From Hyphomicrobium sp. (lineage in GTDB: Bacteria > Pseudomonadota > Alphaproteobacteria > Rhizobiales > Hyphomicrobiaceae): a stretch of 64,000 bases of DNA. The translations under genes and the position numbers were made by a program. The stretch spans positions 3,177-67,176 of the forward strand of contig RXJH01000007.1 in assembly GCA_003987725.1 (NCBI GenBank), read 5' to 3'. How positions within the stretch are numbered: position 1 is the first letter of the stretch; each line of letters starts with the position of its first letter. The notes beneath the pieces were generated by a model, which was not told the origin of the DNA, ran no database searches, and worked only from the letters and a program-made list of their open reading frames with translations. This document shows, piece after piece, positions 35,949 to 44,970 of the stretch.

Positions 35949-37445
35949 TTACGTAGGTGGCACGGGCTTCCTTGCGAACCTCACCTGCTTGATAGCTTCC
36001 GCCAGGAGTTGAATTCCTCTCTCGATTCGCCTCGCGTCGAGAGCGGCATAGCCCATGACCAAGCCAATCCGATCAGTGCGAACTCCGTGGGCGCCCTGAT
36101 CATAAAGTCGCGATATGGTATGCACCCCCACACCAGCGCGATGAGCCTTTTCAAGCAGAGCGGCTTCCAGCGATCCCGGCAAATCCTTGAACCAAACAAC
36201 GATATGCAATCCCGCATCCGCGCCCTCGATCGCAACCTTGTCTCCAAACCGGTGGCGGAGAGCGTTCAGCAATATCTCGCGTCGTTCGTGATTGAGGCGT
36301 CGGACGCGGCGTAGGTGGCTCTCATACGCCCCGCTCTCGATGAGGGCGGCCAACGCCTCCTGTTCCGCGACAGGAGAGTGCCGGTCCGCAAGCTCCTTAG
36401 CGGTGGCAAACACGTCCTGCAATCCAGGCGGAACAACTAAGTAGCCGATGCGCAGCGTCGGCGAGAGCGTCTTGGAAATCGTGCCAAGATAAATGACGTT
36501 ATCGCTGTTTTCTAAACCGTGCAGCGGCGCCACCGGATTGATGTCGTAACGATACTCACTGTCGTAGTCGTCCTCAATCACATTGGCGTTGCGGCGCGTG
36601 GCCCATCGGAGCAACTGATGCCGCCGGGAAATTGGCATCACACCGCCAAGCGGGAACTGATGGGACGGCGTAACATATGCGAGCCGTGCATCAATTTCAG
36701 CGAGGAGGTCCGTATTCAACCCGTCATCATCGACGGGAATGGACACTGGCGACGCTCCCGTGCCGGAGAAAATCTGACGAGCCATGGCGTAGCATGGGTT
36801 TTCGATCACGAACCTGTCCGTGGCATCCAGGAGCAGCCTCGCACACAAGTCCAACCCCTGCTGCGAGCCGTTGACGATAATGATCTGGTCCAGGTCGCAT
36901 CTGATCGTCCGTGCGCGCCAGAGATAACCTTGCAACGCCATGCGCAGGCGTCGCGATCCGCGAGGATCGTCATAGGACAAACGTTCTGGGCGCCGGTCCA
37001 TCGCCTTATTCATCAGACGTTTCCAGAGCGTGACCGGGAAATCCGAAGAGGCGAGGTCGCCATGGCGAAAGTCGACGACCAGCCTGCCGAGTTCTTTATC
37101 GGACCATGGCGGAATCTTGCGAACGTGCTCGCCATAGGCTGAGAGTCGAGTCCGGACGGAGCGTTTCGACCCCGTCTTGTTCCGCGATGGGCCGACCACA
37201 GCACATGCCACACGCGGCCGTGCCCCCTGCTGAACTTCGATAAATCCTTCCGCCAGCAGTTGCTCATAGGCGGCTGTCACCGTCGTGCGCGATACACCGA
37301 GTTCATGTGCCAAGGCACGGGATGATGGCAGTTGCCCCGCAGACCCAAAGACCCCGCCAAGGATTTGCCGCTTGATCTCCTCGTAAATCTGTAACGCACC
37401 CATCCCCTGCGAGCGCGCGGCATTATTCTTGCTCAACTGGACCAC
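35949..37445 (-). CDS. pdxR: MocR/PdxR-family transcriptional regulator
   Basis: A 498-aa fusion of a GntR helix-turn-helix (LPSSRALAHELGVSRTTVTAAYEQL) and an aminotransferase-like domain. VIEDDYDSEYRY and LGTISKTLSPTLRIGYL give the PLP site, with the Lys in SKTL. Proteins of this type sense PLP and control vitamin B6 genes; PdxR is one. It diverges from yggS, another PLP protein, which supports that role. The start is uncertain: GTG at 37445 or ATG at 37403. Confidence 0.83.
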   Translation of the reverse strand: MVQLSKNNAARSQGMGALQIYEEIKRQILGGVFGSAGQLPSSRALAHELGVSRTTVTAAYEQLLAEGFIEVQQGARPRVACAVVGPSRNKTGSKRSVRTRLSAYGEHVRKIPPWSDKELGRLVVDFRHGDLASSDFPVTLWKRLMNKAMDRRPERLSYDDPRGSRRLRMALQGYLWRARTIRCDLDQIIIVNGSQQGLDLCARLLLDATDRFVIENPCYAMARQIFSGTGASPVSIPVDDDGLNTDLLAEIDARLAYVTPSHQFPLGGVMPISRRHQLLRWATRRNANVIEDDYDSEYRYDINPVAPLHGLENSDNVIYLGTISKTLSPTLRIGYLVVPPGLQDVFATAKELADRHSPVAEQEALAALIESGAYESHLRRVRRLNHERREILLNALRHRFGDKVAIEGADAGLHIVVWFKDLPGSLEAALLEKAHRAGVGVHTISRLYDQGAHGVRTDRIGLVMGYAALDARRIERGIQLLAEAIKQVRFARKPVPPT

Positions 37446-37485
37446 CTCAATATGCGCAAACTGGACGTTCTATATAAGCCAGTTT
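37435..37485. promoter_or_regulatory. Candidate MocR operator cluster
   Basis: AACTGGAC occurs twice in direct orientation at 37435-37442 and 37459-37466 (24 bp apart), and its inverted form GCCAGTTT lies at 37478-37485. This lies between the divergent regulator and yggS. Confidence 0.5.
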
Positions 37486-37590
37486 GGCGATATTCCCGAC
37501 GGAATCCAAGCGAATCCGTCGGGCACCATTGCGTACGACGGGAAACGCCACATCGCGCCGGCCAGGATAGGAAGCGGAAGTATTCGAGTG

Positions 37591-38379
37591 ATGATGGACC
37601 ATGAGGGTATCCGGCTATCAGTCGCGGACACGGAGCGCTTCGGCCGCAATCCGGTCTCCAGGTTCCGCGCCAATCTCGCTTCCGTGGAGGAACGTATCGA
37701 CAGCGCCTGCGCGCGCGTAGGGCGCGACCGAGGCTCGGTTCGATTGTTGCCTGTCACCAAAACGGTGCCGGCGCATATTTTGCGGTTTGCCTATGAGGCA
37801 GGTATCCGCTCGTTCGCCGAGAACAAGATTCAGGAAGCGACCGCGAAGCATGACGCGCTTGCAGAGCTCGGCGTCGACTGGAGTATTGTCGGACATCTCC
37901 AAACCAATAAGGTGAAATACCTCGCGCGCTTCGCCTGTGAGTTCCATGCACTCGACAGCCTGCGACTCGCCGATCTCCTCAACAACAGGCTGGAGCGGGA
38001 AGACCGCTTCCTCGACGTCTATGTCCAGGTCAACACCTCGGGCGAGGAAAGCAAGTTCGGTCTGCACCCGGATGCCCTGATTCCGTTCGTCGACACGCTC
38101 GGCCAGTTTCCGCGCCTGAAGCCGCGCGGGCTGATGACGTTGGCGCTGTTCAGCGCCGATATGGCGAAGGTGCGGCCCTGTTTCGCGATGCTGCGCCGTC
38201 TTCGCGATGAAGCCGTCAAGCGCAATGCCGCGCTCAGCGAGCTATCGATGGGCATGTCCGGCGACTTCGAGGAAGCGATAGAGGAAGGCGCCGACGTCGT
38301 GCGCGTCGGTCAGGCGATTTTCGGCAAGCGCCCCACCCCGGACAGCCACTATTGGCCGGGATTGGCGGAGACCGCATGA
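37591..38379 (+). CDS. yggS: YggS/PROSC-family PLP homeostasis protein
   Basis: A 262-aa PLP-binding protein that buffers PLP supply. LLPVTKTVPAHI has the PLP lysine. IQEATAKH and VDWSIVGHLQTNKVKYL are family marks, and LSMGMSGDFEEAIEEGADVVRVGQAIFG closes the barrel. The ATG at 37591 is chosen over an upstream in-frame start at 37429 that would lie in the promoter region. It diverges from the PdxR-type regulator. Confidence 0.9.
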   Translation: MMDHEGIRLSVADTERFGRNPVSRFRANLASVEERIDSACARVGRDRGSVRLLPVTKTVPAHILRFAYEAGIRSFAENKIQEATAKHDALAELGVDWSIVGHLQTNKVKYLARFACEFHALDSLRLADLLNNRLEREDRFLDVYVQVNTSGEESKFGLHPDALIPFVDTLGQFPRLKPRGLMTLALFSADMAKVRPCFAMLRRLRDEAVKRNAALSELSMGMSGDFEEAIEEGADVVRVGQAIFGKRPTPDSHYWPGLAETA

Positions 38380-38482
38380 CGCGTGTCATCTCAATCCCCT
38401 CACGCGAACACAGGCCGAAGCGTCCCTGGAGATGAGAACATCGGCTGTCCCTTCGCCATCCTCTGATTACAGGAACAGTACC

Positions 38483-39385
38483 ATGTCGTTTCTGAGCGGT
38501 TTATCCGCCTTTCCGATTACCCCGAACGACCGCAATGGCCGCGTCGACACCGCCGCAGTGCGCAGCCTGGTGGCTCGCCTCTGCACAGCCCGGGTCGATT
38601 CCATTGGCCTTCTCGGCAGTACCGGCACCTATATGTATTTAACGCGCGAGGAACGATGCCGGGCGCTCGAGGCCGCGGTGGAAGAATCGGCCAACCGCAC
38701 GCCCATCATTGCTGGCGTCGGTGCGCTCAGAACAGACGAAGCGGTCAAGCTTGCGCAAGATGCCAAGAGTATTGGTGCAAGTGCTGGACTGCTCGCAGCC
38801 GTATCCTACGCGCCGCTCACAGAAGAGGAAGTGTTCGAGCATTTCTCGGTGGTGGCGAAGGAAAGCGGTCTGCCAATCGTCATCTACGACAATCCCGGCA
38901 CCACCCATTTCCGGTTCACGCCGGCTCTGGTCGGTCGCCTTGCGAACGTGCCCGGGATCATCGCCATCAAGAACCCGGCCGAAGCGCGTGAGGAGACGCT
39001 GCACCATCTGGCGGAGCTGCGCGCCATCGTGCCAGCCGACTTTCTGCTCGGCTATAGCGGCGACGGGAACTCGACCGAGGCGCTGATCGGCGGAGGTCAC
39101 ACTTGGTACAGCGTGTTGGGCGGACTGTTTCCGATCGTCTGCCTGAAGATCGTCAGGGCGATCCAGCAGGGAAATATATCGGAAGCGCGCAGACTCGACG
39201 CCGACCTCGCACCGCTCTGGCAATTGTTCAAACAGTTCTCGAGCCTGCGCGTTGTCTACGCACTGGCAGATATGTTGCACATCGCTCGTGTCGAGCCTCC
39301 CCTCCCAATCCTGCCCTTGCCTCCTTCAGCCAGGAGGCTTGTCGAGGTGACGTTCGCGCGATTGCCTGCTGAAGTCACTCGCTAG
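38483..39385 (+). CDS. DapA-family dihydrodipicolinate synthase/N-acetylneuraminate lyase protein
   Basis: A 300-aa TIM-barrel aldolase. LGSTGTYMYLTREER, LPIVIYDNPGTTHF (catalytic Tyr) and IIAIKNPAEARE (Schiff-base Lys) are visible. The ATG at 38483 follows AGGAACAGTACC. It is about 100 bp after yggS, probably co-transcribed. The true substrate is unknown: DapA-like proteins include many 2-keto acid aldolases. Confidence 0.85.
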   Translation: MSFLSGLSAFPITPNDRNGRVDTAAVRSLVARLCTARVDSIGLLGSTGTYMYLTREERCRALEAAVEESANRTPIIAGVGALRTDEAVKLAQDAKSIGASAGLLAAVSYAPLTEEEVFEHFSVVAKESGLPIVIYDNPGTTHFRFTPALVGRLANVPGIIAIKNPAEAREETLHHLAELRAIVPADFLLGYSGDGNSTEALIGGGHTWYSVLGGLFPIVCLKIVRAIQQGNISEARRLDADLAPLWQLFKQFSSLRVVYALADMLHIARVEPPLPILPLPPSARRLVEVTFARLPAEVTR

Positions 39386-39452
39386 AATGGAGCGTGGGCG
39401 ATGAAGAAAACGTGCGACCACTGGCCGTCACATCCATCTCGCCGCGCTAAAG

Positions 39453-39880
39453 AACAAGGCGAAGCCACGTAATGGCAAGCAATCGTAGAGATAAGTTGCC
39501 GTCGCTCACTATGGTCCGCCGGATAGAGTCATCGGCGCCGGACGTCTTTCAGGCTTGGACGCAGCCGGACCTTATCGCTCAGTGGCTCGCTCCCGGTTCC
39601 TGCGTTGTAAATGCCGTCTCCATCGATCTGCGCGAAGGCGGACAGTACTGCATTGATGGCAATGACCTGATGGGCGCCCCTTATCAAATCTCGGGATGTT
39701 ATTGCGAGATCGTTGCGAGCCGGCGCATCGTCATGACATGGTCGTACAGCGGTGCCGCCAAAGGTCTAAAGGGTCCACCGTCGCTTGTCGTAGCCGACAT
39801 GCGCCCTCTCGGGGACACTGCGACAGAGCTCACGGTCACCCATGAGAAAATCGGCACTCCATTCGCGTCCGATCTCGATC
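39453..39880 (+). repeat. Segmental duplication, copy 1 (ArsR 3' end + SRPBCC gene)
   Basis: This segment is closely similar to 40732-41159. It includes remnant bases of the end of an ArsR gene (ACAAGGCGAAGCCACGTAAT) and most of the SRPBCC domain. Similarity stops within the last part of the domain. Confidence 0.75.
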
Positions 39881-39999
39881 GTTATTGGAATGTGCAACGG
39901 GCAAGTCACAGCAGCGCCGTGCACGATCTCTTGGCTCAGCAGACCGCCTTCTTGAGGCCTTTACGGCAGTCGCGTTCAAAGAGGCTGATGGCGAGATAG
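39472..39999 (+). CDS. SRPBCC (AHSA1-like) protein, truncated duplicate
   Basis: A 175-aa protein whose first ~140 residues nearly match the SRPBCC domain at 40751 (IESSAPDVFQAWTQPDLIAQWLAPGSC). After GTPFASDLD it diverges and ends in unrelated sequence. It is a truncated copy lacking the second domain and its own intact ArsR partner. It overlaps the ArsR gene at 39976 by 24 nt at their 3' ends. It may be expressed or decaying. Confidence 0.6.
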   Translation: MASNRRDKLPSLTMVRRIESSAPDVFQAWTQPDLIAQWLAPGSCVVNAVSIDLREGGQYCIDGNDLMGAPYQISGCYCEIVASRRIVMTWSYSGAAKGLKGPPSLVVADMRPLGDTATELTVTHEKIGTPFASDLDRYWNVQRASHSSAVHDLLAQQTAFLRPLRQSRSKRLMAR

Positions 40000-40257
40000 C
40001 CAAGTGTGCGTGAAAGCGAGCACCTTGACATCAATCTTGGCAACACGTGTTCGGCCTCGAATCTCGCGCTCAATCAGCCCGGCACGTTCGAGAACCTGAA
40101 CATGTTTCGAGGTTGCAGCAAAAGAAATGTGAAAATGCTGCGCGAGCTCGCTCACGCTGTGCGGCCGCTGAAGCAGCAGCTCGACAATAGACCGGCGAGT
40201 CTGGTGAGAAAGCGCCCGGAATAAACCATCCAGGCGCGGCCGCGAATATTCAACCAT
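39976..40257 (-). CDS. ArsR-type HTH regulator
   Basis: A 93-aa ArsR-like protein: LDGLFRALSHQTRRSIVELLLQRPHSVSELAQHFHISFAATSKHVQVLERAGLIERE. The start is the ATG at 40257. It belongs to the group paired with SRPBCC proteins (sdpR-like). It lacks the metal-binding cysteines. Confidence 0.85.
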   Translation of the reverse strand: MVEYSRPRLDGLFRALSHQTRRSIVELLLQRPHSVSELAQHFHISFAATSKHVQVLERAGLIEREIRGRTRVAKIDVKVLAFTHTWLSRHQPL

Positions 40258-40413
40258 TTGGATTATTATTAGGCGTTTGCACTCAAAGTCAATGCGCCGG
40301 CGAATTCCTGGAAATTCAGCGAGAAGCTCGATTGATATCGTCGATATACTCATCGGCCGAGCGCCGATGTTGCTGCTTTGACACTTGTTGGCGGATCACA
40401 TATATTCAAGCAT

Positions 40414-40767
40414 ATGGTTGAACATCGCAGCAAACATCTCGACGACGTTTTTCAGGCTCTATCGGATCCCACCCGGCGCGCCATTATCGGCATGCTCGCG
40501 CAGCGGCCGCACACCGTGACGGAATTGATGAAGCCGTTTCCCTTTACGTTGAACGCGATCTCGAAGCACATCAAAGCATTGGAGAAAGCGGGCCTGATTG
40601 ATCGCGAAATCCAGGGTCGCATCCATCTTTGCTCCCTCAATACGCAGCCCATGAATGAGGCGTATGACTGGCTCGGAAGCTATGAAAAGTTTTGGGCCGG
40701 AAGTCTCGATAAGCTTGAGAAGCTGCTGAAAAACAAGGCGAAGCCACGTAATGGCAAGCGATCGTAG
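40414..40767 (+). CDS. ArsR-type HTH regulator paired with SRPBCC fusion
   Basis: A 117-aa ArsR-like protein: LDDVFQALSDPTRRAIIGMLAQRPHTVTELMKPFPFTLNAISKHIKALEKAGLIDRE. It overlaps the SRPBCC fusion by 17 nt, the usual ArsR-AHSA1 pairing. Its start at 40414 lies in TTCAAGCATATGGTTGAA, an inverted repeat that could be an auto-operator. Confidence 0.87.
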   Translation: MVEHRSKHLDDVFQALSDPTRRAIIGMLAQRPHTVTELMKPFPFTLNAISKHIKALEKAGLIDREIQGRIHLCSLNTQPMNEAYDWLGSYEKFWAGSLDKLEKLLKNKAKPRNGKRS

Positions 40768-41878
40768 AGGTAAGTTGCCGTCACTCGCGATGGTCCGAAG
40801 AATAGAGTCACCGGCTGCTGACGTCTTTCGGGCCTGGACGCAGCCGGATCTCATCGCCCAGTGGCTCGCCCCCGGTTCCTGCGTTGTAAATGCTGTCTCC
40901 ATCGATCTACGCGAAGGCGGACAGTACAGCGTTGATGGTAACGACCCGATGGGCGAGCCTTACCAAATCTCGGGACATTATTGCGAGATTGTTGAGAGCC
41001 GGCGCATCGTCATGACTTGGTGCTACAGCGGCGCCGCCAAGGGGCTCAAAGGCCCGCCGTCGCTGGTCATCGCCGACCTCCGCCCGCTCGGAGACACTAC
41101 GACGGAGCTCACTGTCACCCATGAAAAAATCGGCACGCCGTACGCCTCCGATCTTTACAAGCGTGACTGGCTCACGTGCTTAGAAAACCTCTCATCGATC
41201 CTGCAGCCTCACGTGCGCCAGGAAGGGCCTTCCAAACTTGCAGCCGTAAATAACTTTTATACCGACGGGCATCGAAAATGGCAGGATGAATTTGGGATTC
41301 GCGCTTTGGCGGATCGCCTGCGTGATAGCAACGTCAAGCCCGCCCTCACCGCGTCCGACGCTGCATTCATCGCCCACCAGAATATGTTCTTTTTGGCAAC
41401 GGTCGATGCACAGGGTCGGCCGAGTTGTTCCTATAAAGGTGGTGCACGCGGTTTTGTCGGCGTACTCAACGAGACGACGCTGGTTTTTCCGAGTTACGAC
41501 GGCAGTGGCATGTATCTGTCGGTCGGCAATCTCACCGAAAATCCGAATGTGGCTCTCTTGTTCATCGATTTCGAAAGGCAAGCACGCCTGAGAGTCTCAG
41601 GGATGGCAGAGGCCGTCACTTCGAGTCGCCTGCTCAAACGCTATCCCGGCGCCGAGTTGCTCATTCGCGTGCATATTCGCACTGTCTTCGCCAACTGCCC
41701 GCGTTACATCCACAAAATGGAACTCAAGGAAGAATCGGGCTTTGTTCCGGACAAAAATTATCCGCAGCCCGTCGCTGAGTGGAAGCGGCTCGCGGAATTT
41801 GCCGACGTGCTTCCCGAAAAGGACTCGAACGTGGCTGGAGAGGAAACAGATGTCGACAGGGCGATGAATCGTGATTGA
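40751..41878 (+). CDS. SRPBCC (AHSA1) + pyridoxamine-phosphate-oxidase-like fusion
   Basis: A 375-aa fusion. Residues ~1-150 are an AHSA1-type SRPBCC domain (PAADVFRAWTQPDLIAQWLAPGSC). Residues ~160-345 are a split-barrel flavin domain of the pyridoxamine-5'-phosphate-oxidase type (FFLATVDAQGRPSCSYKGGARGFV, NLTENPNVALLFIDFERQARLRVSG). The pairing in one protein is uncommon to my knowledge. It is co-transcribed with an upstream ArsR gene. Function unknown. Confidence 0.8.
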   Translation: MASDRRGKLPSLAMVRRIESPAADVFRAWTQPDLIAQWLAPGSCVVNAVSIDLREGGQYSVDGNDPMGEPYQISGHYCEIVESRRIVMTWCYSGAAKGLKGPPSLVIADLRPLGDTTTELTVTHEKIGTPYASDLYKRDWLTCLENLSSILQPHVRQEGPSKLAAVNNFYTDGHRKWQDEFGIRALADRLRDSNVKPALTASDAAFIAHQNMFFLATVDAQGRPSCSYKGGARGFVGVLNETTLVFPSYDGSGMYLSVGNLTENPNVALLFIDFERQARLRVSGMAEAVTSSRLLKRYPGAELLIRVHIRTVFANCPRYIHKMELKEESGFVPDKNYPQPVAEWKRLAEFADVLPEKDSNVAGEETDVDRAMNRD

Positions 41879-41901
41879 TCCATCGCCTTTAGGATAGAGA
41901 A

Positions 41902-42603
41902 TTATCCCGTACAGTCGTCCGCGGCTTTTTTGGCCTCCGGTGAGATGTCTTCGCGACCGTTTGGGCGCCCCGGCGGCAGGATGTCGAGCGAGCGCGCTTT
42001 GATGTAAGTGTAGATGTCGTCGATGTAGCACATGATATTCTTGTCTTCGCCGAACGACGGCATGACGAACTCCGTGCCACCCCTGCTTTCCTGTTTACCG
42101 CTCGAGACGGTGGTGAGAAACGTCTCGTAGTCCATTGTCTTCAACGAGTCGGCAAGCGAGGGCGCAAACGTACTGCCAAGCGCGTTCGGACCGTGGCAGA
42201 CGTGGCAGGCGTCATGGTAGCGGCGAAAGCCGTTCCAAGAGCCCCAGTCGACCATGTAATCCTTTGTCACGACCGACTGCGGATCGCCATCCTTGTTTCG
42301 ATAGCGGCCATCCTCGAACTTGTAGCCATCCTTCTTCGCCAGCTCGCTGATCGGATTGGGGTAGACCGCGTCGCCGTCTTTCTGGCGAGAGCCAGGTGAC
42401 GGCGCGTTCGCATCGTCGGACTTCGAAACTCCGTCCGGCGAAGCATGGGATGAAGCATCGGCCATTTGCAGAAGTTCAGTATGTTTCTGCGGAAACCGCC
42501 GAGATGCATCGGCTTGTTCAAACCACTCTGCACGCGCAATTCCTGCGGGACAAATTCCGACAACGCAGATGATTGCTGCGGCAGCCTTAGTGTAAGAACT
42601 CAC
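41902..42603 (-). CDS. xoxG: Cytochrome c XoxG-like (electron acceptor of XoxF)
   Basis: A 233-aa periplasmic cytochrome from a GTG start at 42603 (AAGGAC upstream; a longer ATG frame at 42657 exists). The signal peptide is SYTKAAAAIICVVGICPAGIARA. The heme site is CHVCH at 133-137, followed by APSLADSLKTMDYETFLTTVSSGK, typical of methanol-dehydrogenase-linked cytochromes. A Met ligand is likely in VMPSFGEDKNI. It lies 105 bp after xoxF, which ends in a hairpin, so the cytochrome may be less expressed. No xoxJ is seen. Confidence 0.87.
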   Translation of the reverse strand: MSSYTKAAAAIICVVGICPAGIARAEWFEQADASRRFPQKHTELLQMADASSHASPDGVSKSDDANAPSPGSRQKDGDAVYPNPISELAKKDGYKFEDGRYRNKDGDPQSVVTKDYMVDWGSWNGFRRYHDACHVCHGPNALGSTFAPSLADSLKTMDYETFLTTVSSGKQESRGGTEFVMPSFGEDKNIMCYIDDIYTYIKARSLDILPPGRPNGREDISPEAKKAADDCTG

Positions 42604-42629
42604 GAGGTTCTGTCCTTCGTTATCTAGAA

Positions 42630-42663
42630 AAAATGGCCGGCAAGTGCGTGTTCTCACCGGCCA
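42630..42663 (-). terminator. Hairpin between xoxF and xoxG
   Basis: TGGCCGG (42634-42640) pairs with CCGGCCA (42657-42663). On the minus strand a TTTTTT run follows, so it can terminate or attenuate xoxF transcription before xoxG. Confidence 0.75.
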
Positions 42664-42708
42664 AGTGTCTCGTTTCCTTAGCTTATGCGTGACTTCTTGG
42701 AGGAAGCG

Positions 42709-44529
42709 CTATGGCAACGAGAAGACTGTGAGGGAGCCACCAAGGTTGGTGTACTGCTTGAGGCCGGCGTAGCCACCAACGGCACCAAGACCGTCGTTGG
42801 GATTCGTCAAGCCGGCTGCCAGACCTATACCAGCCCAACCGCCAACGCCCGAGTATACCGCCACGTATTGCTTGCCTTCGTGGATGTACGTCATCGCGTT
42901 GCCGATGATGCCGGACGGTGTCTTGAACTTGAAGAGTTCCTTGCCATCCTTTTGATCGACGGCTTTGAAGTAACCCTCAAGCGTACCGTAGAAGGCAATG
43001 CCGCCCGCGGTGGTCAAAGCGCCCGACCAAACGGAAAACTGTTCCGGCTTCGACCAGATGATTTTGCCTTTTGCAGCGTCCCAAGCGATGAAGTTACCCA
43101 TGTGCTCCGGCTTATCCGGCCCAGCAAACATGGACAGCGTGGCACCAACGTAGGGTTGGCCAGCCGTATACGAAACCTTGAACGGTTCGTAGTCCATGCA
43201 GACGTGGTTGGTCGGAACATAGAACAGACCGGTCAGCTCCGAATACGACGCCGGCTGTCTGTCCTTTGTGCCCAATGCAGCGGGGCAAACCCCCTTCGTA
43301 TTGAAGTCCGGGCCGTTAGCGAACGTCGAGTACTTCTTCACACGGATTGGGCGACCGTAGTTCGGGCTCGACTTGTCGAGATCGACACCGGTTGCCCAGT
43401 TTACAGCCGGATCGAAATGCTGGGCGACCAGCAGCTCACCGTCCTTACGATTAAGCGTATAGGCAAAACCGTTGCGGTCGAAGTGCACCAGTGCCGGCAC
43501 TTTTTTTCCGTCGATGTCGATGTCGGCCAGAATGTTTTCGTTGACGCCGTCGTAATCCCATTCGTCAAAAGGCGTCATCTGATAGGCCCATTTCGCGACA
43601 CCGGTATCGGGGTTGCGAGCGATGATGGCCATCGTCCATTTCTGATCGATCGGCTTACCGTCAGGCCCTGCGCGCTGAGCCGGATTCCAGGTCGAGGGGT
43701 TGGCCGAACCATAGTAAAAGAGGTCAGCTTCCGGATCGTAAGAGAACCAGCCCCAGACAGTACCGCCGCCAATCTTCCACTGATCGCCGTTCCACGTCTT
43801 GAGAGACGAGTCCTTGCCGACCGGCTTCCCGAGTGACGTCGTCTTTTCCGGGTCAAAAAGCATCTCGTTGTCGGGCCCGAGATTGTAAGCGCGCCAGACT
43901 CGCTTGCCGGTGTTGATATCATAAGCCGTGACGTGCCCGCGGACACCAAACTCGGCGCCGGAGATACCGACGATGACCTTATCCTTGATGATGATCGGCG
44001 CCGCAGTGCCTGTCTCACCCTTCTTCGGATCGCCGTTCACCGATTTCCAAAGCTCTTTTCCTGTTTTGGCATCGATGGCGACGACTGCGGTATCGGCTTG
44101 GTAGAGAAAGATTTTGCCTTCTGCATATGACACGCCGAGATTGACGGTGTCGCAGCACATGACGGGCACGACGGACGGATCTTGCTTCGGCGAATACTGC
44201 CAAAGAATCTTCTGCTCGTCGTTGAGATCAAGAGCGATAACGTTGTTCGGGAAAGGCGTCGTCAGGTACATAACATTACCGACAACGAGCGGCGAACCTT
44301 CGTGTCCACGCAAGACGCCGGTCGAGAAGGTCCAGGCGACTTTTAGCTGACCGACGTTTTCGGTCGTAATTTGATTAAGCGGTGAATAGCGGGTGGCAGC
44401 GTAGTTGCCCTCCGGCTTTGCCCATTGGTTCGAATCCGAGGTCTGCTTTAGCACATCGTCGTTAGCTGATGCCGGCAGCGCCATGGCGCTGAGCATCAAC
44501 AACGCCGCGCCGGAAACGCGAAGTTTCAT
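42709..44529 (-). CDS. xoxF: Lanthanide-dependent PQQ methanol dehydrogenase XoxF
   Basis: A 606-aa periplasmic PQQ enzyme that oxidises methanol to formaldehyde or formate and passes electrons to XoxG. A signal peptide ends at PASAND. Vicinal Cys125-Cys126 (MCCDTVN) form the disulfide over PQQ. Likely metal ligands are Glu193, Asn277, Asp325 and Asp327 in [10 protein letters not shown]. The extra Asp two residues after the catalytic Asp marks lanthanide use; MxaF has Ala there. The ATG at 44529 follows GGAGG. PQQ may derive from pqqA at 7.7 kb. Confidence 0.96.
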   Translation of the reverse strand: MKLRVSGAALLMLSAMALPASANDDVLKQTSDSNQWAKPEGNYAATRYSPLNQITTENVGQLKVAWTFSTGVLRGHEGSPLVVGNVMYLTTPFPNNVIALDLNDEQKILWQYSPKQDPSVVPVMCCDTVNLGVSYAEGKIFLYQADTAVVAIDAKTGKELWKSVNGDPKKGETGTAAPIIIKDKVIVGISGAEFGVRGHVTAYDINTGKRVWRAYNLGPDNEMLFDPEKTTSLGKPVGKDSSLKTWNGDQWKIGGGTVWGWFSYDPEADLFYYGSANPSTWNPAQRAGPDGKPIDQKWTMAIIARNPDTGVAKWAYQMTPFDEWDYDGVNENILADIDIDGKKVPALVHFDRNGFAYTLNRKDGELLVAQHFDPAVNWATGVDLDKSSPNYGRPIRVKKYSTFANGPDFNTKGVCPAALGTKDRQPASYSELTGLFYVPTNHVCMDYEPFKVSYTAGQPYVGATLSMFAGPDKPEHMGNFIAWDAAKGKIIWSKPEQFSVWSGALTTAGGIAFYGTLEGYFKAVDQKDGKELFKFKTPSGIIGNAMTYIHEGKQYVAVYSGVGGWAGIGLAAGLTNPNDGLGAVGGYAGLKQYTNLGGSLTVFSLP

Positions 44530-44970
44530 AATTTCCTCCGATTATTATTGAGTGCCGTTTTTGGACGCGGCTTTGTGCTGCTCGTCGGTTGCCACACTTC
44601 CTACCGAAGACTATCAACATTCAACCGCAAGGTGGACAATAGTTCCTCACGAAGATTTGTCAACCGTTTGGTTGATTTTATTCGTCAAGGTATTTTTTGG
44701 ATAGTGTCGGCCTGATTTGCAGGCGATCTTCATCGTCAGCGAAGGATCGTCATTGATCGCATGCCGGATCGGGATTTCTTTCCACCCGAACCCTCGGATC
44801 ACACGGCACGATTGGCTGTGATGCGAATGTAAATGCCGCGGGCCTGCACTCCTGGCGGCGCGCGCACTATTCGGACTCTTGCAAGCGTCACGTCAGCGAC
44901 GAAACGCAACTCCATCTCGGTGCGTGACAGCCGATCAGCAGCGAGGATTCGCTTTGATGCCTCGTGCAAT
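44530..44970. other. Region upstream of xoxF
   Basis: About 441 bp holding the xoxF promoter. An inverted repeat TCAACC-GTTT-GGTTGA lies at 44660-44675, about 130 bp before the start. No convincing gene is seen. Confidence 0.55.
44660..44675. promoter_or_regulatory. Inverted repeat upstream of xoxF
   Basis: TCAACC, spacer GTTT, GGTTGA, in an AT-rich stretch. A candidate operator or upstream activating site. Confidence 0.45.

Noticed and set aside
42685-43836. 383-codon plus-strand frame opposite xoxF
   Set aside because: Lies wholly antisense to a clear xoxF with no ribosome site; translation is arbitrary.
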